From JBOGED01 sp050743625 (lineage in GTDB: Bacteria; Actinomycetota; Nitriliruptoria; Euzebyales; Egibacteraceae): DNA of 14,420 nt. Below the pieces are notes generated by a model that was given only the letters and a program-made list of their open reading frames with translations, ran no database searches and was not told where the DNA came from. A program made the translations under genes and the position numbers. The first letter of the stretch is position 1. Each line of letters begins with the position of its first letter. The stretch spans positions 1 through 14,420 of the forward strand of contig JBOGED010000446.1 of assembly GCA_050743625.1 (NCBI GenBank). The letters run 5' to 3'. Shown in pieces: positions 7,742 through 12,376 of this stretch.

Positions 7742-9360
7742 GTCCCGTCGGTCAGGCACCTCGCCAGGACCGAACGCAGCGCTTCCTCCAGCTCGGCCGC
7801 GGGTTCGCCGGTGGCTTCAGGGCGGCGCCAGGCCACGAAGCCGTCGGGCCGCACCAGCAGCGCACCCTCGGCCTCGATCCCGTGGCGATCTTGCGCATCA
7901 CTTGGGTTCAGCTCAACCCCGAGCCGGTACACATCGAGCGGCACGCGGAGCTTCCGGGCGACACGGTCCGCGGCCGACGCCCACGCCTCCCCGTCGACGC
8001 CCGCGAGCAGCACGAAGCGCCTTCCGTACAGGTCGATGGTGGAGATCTCCTTACCGCTGCGGATAACGGTCACGTGCGGTGCACGCGTGCCCGGCTGGCC
8101 GCTCAGCTCGGAGGGCATCACCGGTGAGACGTTGCCCGACGCTCCAACCACGGCCGGCGAGCGATACTGGTACCCATACGCCAGGGCGGCGTAGTCGACG
8201 AGCGGCTCCGACGCACCCGGTCCCATACGAGCGCCGAAGCGGGCCAGCGCCTGCCGCATGGTGAGCACTCCAGCCGGGTGCCGCTCCAGGTGGTAGGTGT
8301 CGAGCAACGGTTCTCCCGCATGGCCGCTCAGCACGGCGGCAAGCTTCCACGCGAGGTTGTGGGCGTCCTGGATGCCGGTGTTCCCGCCGAGACCTCCTGT
8401 CGGCGGCACCACATGCGCCGCGTCGCCGACAAGAAACACGCGTCCCGCGCGGTACTCCCGCGCGACCTGAGCTCCGATGGTGAACCCGAGCACCTTGCGG
8501 TCCGTGCCGGGAATCTGCGGGCGCAGCGTGATCTCGGCGCCGGGCAGGCCCGCGGCCTCGCGGATCAGGTCGGCGACCCGCTCGTCGCCGTAGTCGTCGA
8601 TCGACTCGTGGTCCGGTGAGTACCCGGTGCCGAACACCCAGCGAAGCCCAGCGGAGTCGTGCGCCATCAGGACGGTGAACGGTTGCGGCCGCTGTAGGTA
8701 GGCGATGCTGACCTCGCGGCCTCTCAACGCAGGGTTGAGGTCGGCCTCGACGATGGCCGTGATCGTGTGGAACAACGGCCCAGGGCCGTCGACCTCGACG
8801 CCCAGGCGCCGCCGCACTGGGCTGGCGTTCCCGTCCGCCGCGATGAGGTAGTCCGCCCGCACCGTGCGTTCGGCGCCGTTTCGCTGATCCATGAGGGTGG
8901 CAGTGACCCCATCGCCGTCCTGCTCGAACGAGGTCAGCTCGGTCGAGAACCACATCTGTGCACCGAGCTGGAGCGCTTTGTCGCGCAGCAGGATCTCGAG
9001 CTTGTCCTGGTCGATCGCGCCGAACGGCGAGGGGCTGGCGTCCGCGATCGCGCCGTCCTCTGCCTCCACCTCCTCGGCGGGCATAACGTCCTGGCTGGCG
9101 AGGGTCTCGGCGCGCACGGCTGTCCAGGTGAACTCCGCCCCATCCGCGAACGCCGCCGCCCGGATCGCCTGCTCCAGACCCACCTGGCGGAACAGCTCGA
9201 CCGTGCGTGGGAGGATGCCACGAAGGCGTGGGTGAATGAGGAGGTCAGGGTGGCGTTCGACGACGGTGCATGGCACGCCGTGCCAGGCCAAGAACACCGC
9301 GCTGGACAATCCGGTGAGTCCACCGCCGACCACCAGAACCGAGGTCTGCTCATCCCGCAT
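7549..9360 (-). CDS. Class A FAD-dependent monooxygenase (aromatic hydroxylase type) with read-through tail
   Basis: This is a flavin monooxygenase of the group that hydroxylates aromatic or polyketide substrates (PgaE/RdmE/MhpA-like); the substrate is unknown. FAD motifs are clear: GGGLTG (12-17) in the Rossmann fold, AADGNASPVRRRLG with the DG motif (174-187) and FLVGDAAHVVPPTGGLGGN (309-327). A C-terminal thioredoxin-like domain (about 436-512) ends with LLVRPDGFVAWR. The ATG at 9360 is chosen because GGAAGGAG lies 6 bases upstream; an in-frame GTG at 9387 would place that site inside the coding region. Homologous sequence should end near residue 534 (VLAR, about position 7759), but there is no in-frame stop and about 69 extra residues are read antisense to ribH. 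A TGA sits just out of frame at 7752-7754, so a one-base slip would restore a normal end. It is divergent from tetR. Confidence 0.85.
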   Translation of the reverse strand: MRDEQTSVLVVGGGLTGLSSAVFLAWHGVPCTVVERHPDLLIHPRLRGILPRTVELFRQVGLEQAIRAAAFADGAEFTWTAVRAETLASQDVMPAEEVEAEDGAIADASPSPFGAIDQDKLEILLRDKALQLGAQMWFSTELTSFEQDGDGVTATLMDQRNGAERTVRADYLIAADGNASPVRRRLGVEVDGPGPLFHTITAIVEADLNPALRGREVSIAYLQRPQPFTVLMAHDSAGLRWVFGTGYSPDHESIDDYGDERVADLIREAAGLPGAEITLRPQIPGTDRKVLGFTIGAQVAREYRAGRVFLVGDAAHVVPPTGGLGGNTGIQDAHNLAWKLAAVLSGHAGEPLLDTYHLERHPAGVLTMRQALARFGARMGPGASEPLVDYAALAYGYQYRSPAVVGASGNVSPVMPSELSGQPGTRAPHVTVIRSGKEISTIDLYGRRFVLLAGVDGEAWASAADRVARKLRVPLDVYRLGVELNPSDAQDRHGIEAEGALLVRPDGFVAWRRPEATGEPAAELEEALRSVLARCLTDGTYFSSASRRAVSIAARAASDPLLPSFPPARSIACSTVSVVSTPKVIGTPVAAAMCPTSAAWPAT

Positions 9361-9396
9361 TGCGTTCTCCTTCCCCGTGAGGTTCACCGCATGCGC

Positions 9397-9424
9397 AGTA
9401 TCAACTAATGGATGACAATGTCAA
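9397..9424 (-). promoter_or_regulatory. Predicted promoter of the FAD monooxygenase
   Basis: On the minus strand, a perfect -35 TTGACA (9424-9419) is followed after 16 bases by GATACT (9402-9397), four of six matches to the -10 consensus. The start point would lie about 30 bases before the ATG at 9360. The -35 shares four bases with the 20-bp palindrome, so bound repressor would block RNA polymerase. Confidence 0.6.
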
Positions 9425-9440
9425 CCATACGTATGGTTGA
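9421..9440. promoter_or_regulatory. Perfect 20-bp palindromic operator, likely TetR site
   Basis: TCAACCATACGTATGGTTGA reads identically on both strands with no spacer. It lies between the divergent monooxygenase and tetR genes and overlaps the -35 boxes predicted for both. The length and perfect symmetry suit a TetR-family dimer or pair of dimers. A smaller inverted repeat TGACA-A-TGTCA (9413-9423) overlaps its left edge. The palindrome is seen directly; assignment to the neighbouring regulator is inference. Confidence 0.8.
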
Positions 9441-9465
9441 GTTCCAGGCGGGAGGGTCCTAGGAT
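9437..9465 (+). promoter_or_regulatory. Predicted promoter of tetR
   Basis: TTGAGT (9437-9442) is separated by 17 bases from TAGGAT (9460-9465). The -10 ends 6 bases before the ATG at 9472, so transcription would start at or next to the A of the start codon, giving a leaderless mRNA. The first four bases of the -35 are the last four of the palindrome, which suggests autorepression. Confidence 0.55.
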
Positions 9466-9471
9466 CCAAGA

Positions 9472-10137
9472 ATGACCAGTGCTGACGGCCCTCCGCTCGC
9501 GAGGCGTGGGCGGCGCTCACCCACCCCTACCCAGCGGCAACGCGATCCCGAACGAACCCGCAAGCGCATCCTGACCGTGGCGACGGCGGAGTTCGCCGCG
9601 AAGGGCTACGCCGGCGCGCGGGTAAGCGAGATCGCGGACCGCGCCGGGGTGAACAAACAGCTGATCTCGTACTACTTCGGAGGCAAGGCAGGGCTCTACA
9701 GGACCATCGTCAGCGACTGGACCGAATCCGACGCCGATCGGGTCCTGGACGCTACCCCCCTCGCCGAGCTCGCCGCGAGCTACGTGCCCACGACACCTCG
9801 GCATCGCGAGGTCACCCGGCTGCTCGCCTGGGAAGGGCTGACCGCCGACAGCGGGGACCCGGGTGCGGAAAGCCGCGGAACGCGCATGCGTCAAGCGTTG
9901 GAAGACCTGCGTCGCCGCCAGACTGAGGGAGAGCTCGCCGGCGACCTCGACCCTCGCTGCTTCCTGCTGGCGTTCATGGCCGCGGCGGCCGCTCCCGCGA
10001 CGCTTCCCCAGCTGGCGTCGAGCATCTTCGGAGCCGATCCCACCAGAGAAGAGTTCTTGGCTCACTACGCCGATCAGCTAGCCCGCATGGTCAGCTCCCT
10101 CGCCCAACCCCCGGCCCCGCCCCGGGCCCCGCACTGA
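9472..10137 (+). CDS. TetR/AcrR-family transcriptional regulator
   Basis: This is a one-component repressor whose C-terminal domain binds a small ligand. The N-terminal DNA-binding domain spans about residues 27-73: RTRKRILTVATAEFAAKGY, then the helix-turn-helix VSEIADRAGVNKQLISYYFG and the typical GKAGLY after it. The C-terminal ligand domain (about 90-205) is alpha-helical and not recognisable beyond the family; the tail is proline-rich. It is transcribed away from the FAD monooxygenase across a shared operator, the standard layout for a repressor that controls its neighbour and itself. No ribosome site lies at proper spacing (GGAGG is 16 bases away), in line with the leaderless promoter. 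The stop codon lies in the first copy of a 20-bp repeat that starts the gene-free region. Confidence 0.92.
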   Translation: MTSADGPPLARRGRRSPTPTQRQRDPERTRKRILTVATAEFAAKGYAGARVSEIADRAGVNKQLISYYFGGKAGLYRTIVSDWTESDADRVLDATPLAELAASYVPTTPRHREVTRLLAWEGLTADSGDPGAESRGTRMRQALEDLRRRQTEGELAGDLDPRCFLLAFMAAAAAPATLPQLASSIFGADPTREEFLAHYADQLARMVSSLAQPPAPPRAPH

Positions 10138-10150
10138 GATGAGAATCGGC
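10131..10150 (+). repeat. 20-bp direct repeat, copy 1 (second copy at 10206-10225)
   Basis: GCACTGAGATGAGAATCGGC here and GCACTGTGATGAGAATAGGC at 10206-10225 match at 18 of 20 bases with a 75-base period. Copy 1 includes the last codon and stop of tetR, so the end of that gene has either been copied or been formed by insertion of repeat sequence. Confidence 0.7.
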
Positions 10151-10152
10151 TA

Positions 10153-10308
10153 CACGTCGCCCGGTTTGCCGGTTCTGCCTTAAGAGCTGCGGCGCCATTG
10201 TTCCTGCACTGTGATGAGAATAGGCGCAGCCGCGCATCAGAAGATGCCCCTGATGCATTCTCATCCTCCGGGGTGACGGCGCCAGCCGGCATGAGCTGCT
10301 GTGCAGGG
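10153..10308 (+). repeat. Interrupted direct repeat, copy 1
   Basis: Part A (10153-10176) and part B (10261-10308) correspond to a contiguous block at 10848-10920. Both copies contain GCCCGGTTTGCCG and AGCCGGCATGAGCTGCTGTG. Part B differs from its partner by only a few substitutions and one indel over about 48 bases. The segment between parts A and B (about 10177-10260) is absent from the other copy and looks like an insertion. Confidence 0.75.
10213..10265 (+). repeat. Bulged hairpin inside a repeat insertion
   Basis: GATGAGAAT (10213-10221) pairs with ATTCTCATC (10257-10265), and GCATCAG (10234-10240) pairs with CTGATGC (10250-10256). The right-hand arm is therefore a continuous 16 bases, and the left arm carries a 12-base bulge. 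Most of it lies within the roughly 84-base segment that interrupts the 10153-10308 repeat compared with its second copy at 10848-10920. Confidence 0.6.
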
Positions 10309-10331
10309 TTAGTCCGGTATACCGGACTAGG
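10301..10331 (+). repeat. Left terminal inverted repeat, with 20-bp palindrome
   Basis: This 31-base sequence begins GTGCAGGGTTAG and includes TAGTCCGGTATACCGGACTA (10310-10329), a perfect 20-bp palindrome. It is paired with 11121-11150 in inverted orientation. The palindrome could be an operator or recombinase site in its own right. Confidence 0.65.
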
Positions 10332-10381
10332 CCTTGGGCATCAATGACGTGGTTGAAAGGCAGGTTGTGGGGTTGCGGCGT

Positions 10382-10615
10382 CCAGCCCGCCCGGGACGCG
10401 TCACCTGGCTCGGGTGCTCGCGCGTCTTGGGCTGGCCGTGTGCGGTTGTGGGCGTAGACGCCCGCGACCGCAGACGTGCTGGTGGCGGGGCGGGCGGGGC
10501 GCCGGGGTGTGTCGGCTGGGTCGTCATATAGACGAGTGAGTCGACACACCCCGGCACTGGGGTGACCCGCCCGTAACTTCCTAAAACGGACAAGTTAATC
10601 GTGCCCAGGTTACGG
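10382..10615 (+). other. Cluster of consecutive stem-loops, candidate structured RNA
   Basis: Four structures follow one another. Stem 1: 10382-10388 with 10429-10435, enclosing GACGCG/CGCGTC (10395-10400 with 10421-10426). Stem 2: 10441-10455 with 10458-10472, 15 positions including two G-U pairs if read as + strand RNA. Stem 3: 10491-10498 with 10566-10573, enclosing a perfect 14-bp stem (10501-10514 with 10542-10555) and an inner TCGTC/GACGA. Stem 4: 10571-10577 with 10609-10615, sharing three bases with stem 3. The G-U pairs in stem 2 favour a + strand transcript. No promoter is evident, and GC-rich DNA gives some stems by chance. Confidence 0.4.
10580..10605 (+). repeat. CCTAAA / CAAGTTA repeat, copy 1
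   Basis: Two short blocks occur here and again at 10760-10792. GGACAAGTTAATCGTGCC (10588-10605) matches GGCCAAGTTATTTGTGCC (10760-10777) at 15 of 18 bases, and CCTAAAACGG (10580-10589) matches CCTAAACTGG (10783-10792) at 8 of 10. The blocks are A/T-rich against GC-rich surroundings and swap order between copies. They resemble the multiple subterminal repeats found at ends of some insertion sequences such as the IS21 family, which is inference only. Confidence 0.5.
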
Positions 10616-10617
10616 AT

Positions 10618-10648
10618 TGAGGTTTTGCGCGTCGGCGCGCAAACCTCA
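10618..10648 (+). repeat. Twin hairpin 1
   Basis: TGAGGTTTTGCGCG (10618-10631) pairs with CGCGCAAACCTCA (10636-10648) around TCGG, with one bulged T. It shares its apical core TTTTGCGCG-(T/G)CGG-CGCGCA with the hairpin at 10688-10719, while the base of each stem has a different sequence that keeps pairing. Confidence 0.7.
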
Positions 10649-10687
10649 GGTCAGTCGGGCGGGATCCTCGATGTGGTTGTGGTGGGG

Positions 10688-10719
10688 CCAGCTTTTGCGC
10701 GGCGGCGCGCAGAAGCTGG
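10688..10719 (+). repeat. Twin hairpin 2
   Basis: CCAGCTTTTGCGCG (10688-10701) pairs with CGCGCAGAAGCTGG (10706-10719) around GCGG, 14 pairs with one G-U. The apical part is nearly identical to the hairpin at 10618-10648. Compensatory differences in the lower stem argue for selection on the fold or for two independent copies of a REP-like element. Confidence 0.7.
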
Positions 10720-10759
10720 TGGTGGACTGGCGTTGACCGAGGTCATAGCCGTGCGAAGT

Positions 10760-10792
10760 GGCCAAGTTATTTGTGCCGGCGGCCTAAACTGG
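10760..10792 (+). repeat. CAAGTTA / CCTAAA repeat, copy 2
   Basis: This is the partner of 10580-10605. The CAAGTTA block comes first (10760-10777) and the CCTAAA block second (10783-10792), so the two copies flank the twin hairpins in mirrored block order but the same orientation. Confidence 0.5.
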
Positions 10793-10847
10793 CGCACAGT
10801 ACGGCGAAGCGCTCCAACCGACTGGGGTGTTTCTCCTAAAGGGGCCG

Positions 10848-10920
10848 CACATCGCCCGGTTTGCCGGGTTCTCATCATCCCGGGGTGACGGCGGCAGCCG
10901 GCATGAGCTGCTGTGCAGAG
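10848..10920 (+). repeat. Direct repeat, copy 2 (uninterrupted)
   Basis: This is the contiguous version of the repeat at 10153-10308. Its end runs into GTGCAGAGTAAGT (10913-10925), a degenerate match to the left terminal repeat GTGCAGGGTTAGT (10301-10313). The block therefore looks like a copy of a flank plus element-end junction lying inside the element. Confidence 0.7.
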
Positions 10921-11024
10921 TAAGTGGCCGCGCGGATAGGCCAGCCTTGACCGCGGTCCGGGAAGGCGCAGTTTCCTCCCCATACGCAGGATTGTTGCGT
11001 CCTCCGGCTGGCGCGCTGGTTGAC

Positions 11025-11060
11025 CTTCGGCTTTCCTCCGGATCCGGAGGAAAGCCGAAG
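11025..11060. repeat. Perfect 36-bp palindrome
   Basis: The 18 bases from 11025 (CTTCGGCTTTCCTCCGGA) are followed directly by their exact reverse complement to 11060, with no loop and no mismatch. There is no T-run on either side, so a terminator is not obvious. It could extrude as a cruciform, form a long hairpin in RNA, or bind a dimeric or tetrameric protein. It lies 61 bases inside the right terminal repeat. Confidence 0.9.
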
Positions 11061-11120
11061 TGTGACCCGTTACGTTACGCCCCGGCCGCGCGCTGATGGC
11101 GAGACACCAATCCGTGAGTT

Positions 11121-11150
11121 CCAAGTCCGGTATACCTGGCTACCCTGCAC
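11121..11150 (-). repeat. Right terminal inverted repeat
   Basis: The reverse complement of these 30 bases starts GTGCAGGGTAGCCAGGTATA and matches 10301-10331 at about 27 positions with a single gap. It keeps GGTATACCGGACT but lacks the full 20-bp palindrome of the left end. It ends 45 bases before the prepilin peptidase start. Confidence 0.65.
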
Positions 11151-11183
11151 AATAGCGTCACAGGCGACATCCCGCTCAGCCGA

Positions 11184-11189
11184 TACAAT
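11184..11189 (+). promoter_or_regulatory. -10 box for the prepilin peptidase
   Basis: TACAAT matches the -10 consensus at five of six positions and ends 6 bases before the ATG at 11196, so the mRNA would begin at the start codon. No convincing -35 lies 16-18 bases upstream. Confidence 0.55.
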
Positions 11190-11195
11190 CCGGGC

Positions 11196-11831
11196 ATGCT
11201 TGCCGCTCTCTGCTGTGTCATGGGCCTGATCGCTGGCGCGTTCGCCAATCGGGTCGTCCATCGGCTGGCCGGGGGCGAGAGGGTGCGGTGGCCGGTGCTC
11301 GAGGTGGCGATGGGGTCGGCCTTCGGGGCGGTGGCGTTGCGGACGGGTCTGGACTGGGCCCTCGCCGGGCTCCTGCTGTTCACGTGGATGCTGCTGGTCG
11401 TGGCGGTGATCGATGCGCGGACGCGGCGGATCCCCAACCGCCTGACGTATCCCTTGACCCCGGCCTTGCTCGTCCTGCTCACTGCCGCCGCGATCCTGAA
11501 CGGCCAGCCTCAGGTGGCGTCCCGAGCGTTGTTGGGCGGCGTCGGCGCGTTTGGTGCGCTGCTCACCGTGGCGCTGGTCAACCCTCGCGGGATGGGCATG
11601 GGAGACGTGAAGCTCGCCGCGTTCATCGGCGTCGGCCTCGGCTACCTCGGCTGGGGTGAGCTGGTCGTCGGCGTGCTCGGCGGGTTCATGCTTGGTGGGT
11701 TGGCAGCGGTTGGGCTACTCGTCGCGCGTCGCCGCCACCGCGCGGACCTGATGCCGTTCGGTCCGTATCTCGCCGCCGGGGCGTTGCTCGCCTTGCTCGT
11801 CGGCACGCGCCTGGTCGAGGCGGCTCGCTAG
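11196..11831 (+). CDS. Prepilin peptidase, A24 family (short form)
   Basis: This integral membrane aspartic peptidase cleaves type IV prepilin-like leader peptides. Catalytic aspartates are Asp73 in VIDARTRRIPNRLT and Asp137 in GMGMGDVKLA, matching the family motifs. Hydrophobic segments lie at about 1-18, 37-50, 55-72, 86-100, 112-128, 141-175 and 188-205. At 211 residues it lacks the N-terminal cytoplasmic methyltransferase domain with its CxxC pairs found in larger PilD proteins. No pilin, ATPase or secretion gene is nearby, so the substrate must be encoded elsewhere. The ATG at 11196 sits directly after a -10 box, with no ribosome site, suggesting a leaderless message. The upstream edge of the candidate mobile element is 45 bases away. 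Confidence 0.9.
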   Translation: MLAALCCVMGLIAGAFANRVVHRLAGGERVRWPVLEVAMGSAFGAVALRTGLDWALAGLLLFTWMLLVVAVIDARTRRIPNRLTYPLTPALLVLLTAAAILNGQPQVASRALLGGVGAFGALLTVALVNPRGMGMGDVKLAAFIGVGLGYLGWGELVVGVLGGFMLGGLAAVGLLVARRRHRADLMPFGPYLAAGALLALLVGTRLVEAAR

Positions 11832-11849
11832 GCGCGTTTCCCTCACTGG

Positions 11850-11880
11850 CCCGACCGTCGACGACTCGTCAACGGTCGGG
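11850..11880 (+). terminator. Hairpin after the prepilin peptidase gene
   Basis: CCCGACCGT (11850-11858) pairs with ACGGTCGGG (11872-11880), nine perfect pairs, and the loop itself can form GACGA/TCGTC. No T-run follows, so it would be an imperfect intrinsic terminator, or a transcript-end stabiliser. It lies 18 bases after the stop. Confidence 0.5.
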
Positions 11881-11896
11881 GAAGGACGAGGCTCGC

Positions 11897-11902
11897 TAGG
11901 AT
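11897..11902 (+). promoter_or_regulatory. -10 box for the DUF1844-like gene
   Basis: TAGGAT is identical to the tetR -10 box and ends 7 bases before the ATG at 11910. That places the transcription start at or beside this codon and favours it over the in-frame ATGs at 11901 and 11904, which would overlap or precede the start point. Confidence 0.5.
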
Positions 11903-11909
11903 GATGCCT

Positions 11910-12332
11910 ATGGCAAGCCAGCAGCAGCTCTCCGAAGAGGAACTGCGCCAGTACGTCGCGCAGGTCCGGGAAGCGCCCGTCGCCGATCTCCTTACTCAGG
12001 CGTACACGATGCTCGGCGCGTGGGCCGAGGCGAAGCTCGGTCGCGGCGACGCTCGGGCGCTGATCGACGGCCTGAGCGGGCTGGTTCAAGCGGCGGCCAG
12101 TGGCCTGCCCGCGAACCTCGCGAAGCAGATGCGTGACGGTATCGGTCAGCTCCAACTGCTGCAGGTTCAGGCTGAGCAGCAGTTGGCCGCGCGGGAACAG
12201 CCATCCGCAAGCGCGTCACAGGGCGCCTCCGGCGCGCAAGCTGGTGAGCCGAGGCCAACACGGGAGCCGCCACCCGAGAAGCCGATGACGGATCGGCTAT
12301 GGATACCTGGCAGGGATCCACGCCCCCGTTAA
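11910..12332 (+). CDS. DUF1844-like small protein of unknown function
   Basis: The function is unknown. The helical core (about 7-95) contains PVADLLTQAYTMLGAWAEAKLG and a second segment ALIDGLSGLVQAA...LRDGIG-like MRDGIGQLQLLQVQ, the pattern I associate with DUF1844 proteins encoded just before infC in many actinobacteria. After about residue 95 comes a low-complexity Gln/Ser/Ala/Pro-rich linker and a short conserved-looking C-terminal peptide, DRLWIPGRDPRPR. No signal peptide or membrane segment is visible. The start at 11910 is chosen from promoter position; two ATGs just upstream are in frame and would add three residues. The protein is acidic in the N-terminal half and basic at the end. 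The neighbourhood suggests, but does not show, a link to translation. Confidence 0.65.
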   Translation: MASQQQLSEEELRQYVAQVREAPVADLLTQAYTMLGAWAEAKLGRGDARALIDGLSGLVQAAASGLPANLAKQMRDGIGQLQLLQVQAEQQLAAREQPSASASQGASGAQAGEPRPTREPPPEKPMTDRLWIPGRDPRPR

Positions 12333-12341
12333 GCGTCCTGC

Positions 12342-12370
12342 TCGACCGCGCTGGGCTGCGGCGGTACACT
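12342..12370 (+). promoter_or_regulatory. Possible promoter of the infC operon
   Basis: TCGACC (12342-12347, four of six -35 matches) is followed after 17 bases by TACACT (12365-12370, four of six -10 matches). This would start a message near 12377 with a leader of about 310 bases. Confidence 0.4.
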
Positions 12371-12376
12371 GCCACA

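Larger units (their letters stand above)
10301..11150. mobile_element. Candidate 850-bp non-autonomous or decayed element bounded by inverted repeats
   Basis: The ends are imperfect inverted repeats of 31 and 30 bases: 10301-10331 on the + strand and 11121-11150 on the - strand agree at about 27 positions with one gap. Both begin GTGCAGGG and share GGTATACCGGACT. No transposase-like protein is visible inside, in any frame, and I find no clear target-site duplication. The interior is packed with hairpins and repeats listed separately. It sits between tetR and the prepilin peptidase. Alternatives are two oppositely oriented protein-binding sites or a composite of several small insertions. Confidence 0.5.

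Noticed and set aside
9361..9387. GTG at 9387 as the monooxygenase start
   Set aside because: It would put the good ribosome site GGAAGGAG inside the coding sequence and add nine residues before the usual start of the FAD fold. ATG at 9360 is preferred.
8767..9408. 213-codon + strand frame opposite the FAD monooxygenase
   Set aside because: It is antisense to a protein with clear FAD motifs, has no domain of its own and no ribosome site, and is a typical shadow of a high-GC gene.
10580..10800. Integron attC sites suggested by CCTAAAC-like boxes
   Set aside because: The boxes do not fit the attC RYYYAAC/GTTRRRY pairing, their order is inconsistent, and no integrase or cassette genes are present.
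10091..11124. Several open frames of 60-157 codons on both strands in the gene-free region
   Set aside because: They are rich in Arg/Pro/Ala/Ser, cross hairpins and repeats, lack ribosome sites and show no recognisable domain. They fit chance open frames in GC-rich DNA.
10131..11150. CRISPR array
   Set aside because: Repeats occur only in twos with unequal spacing and no regular spacers, and no cas genes are nearby.
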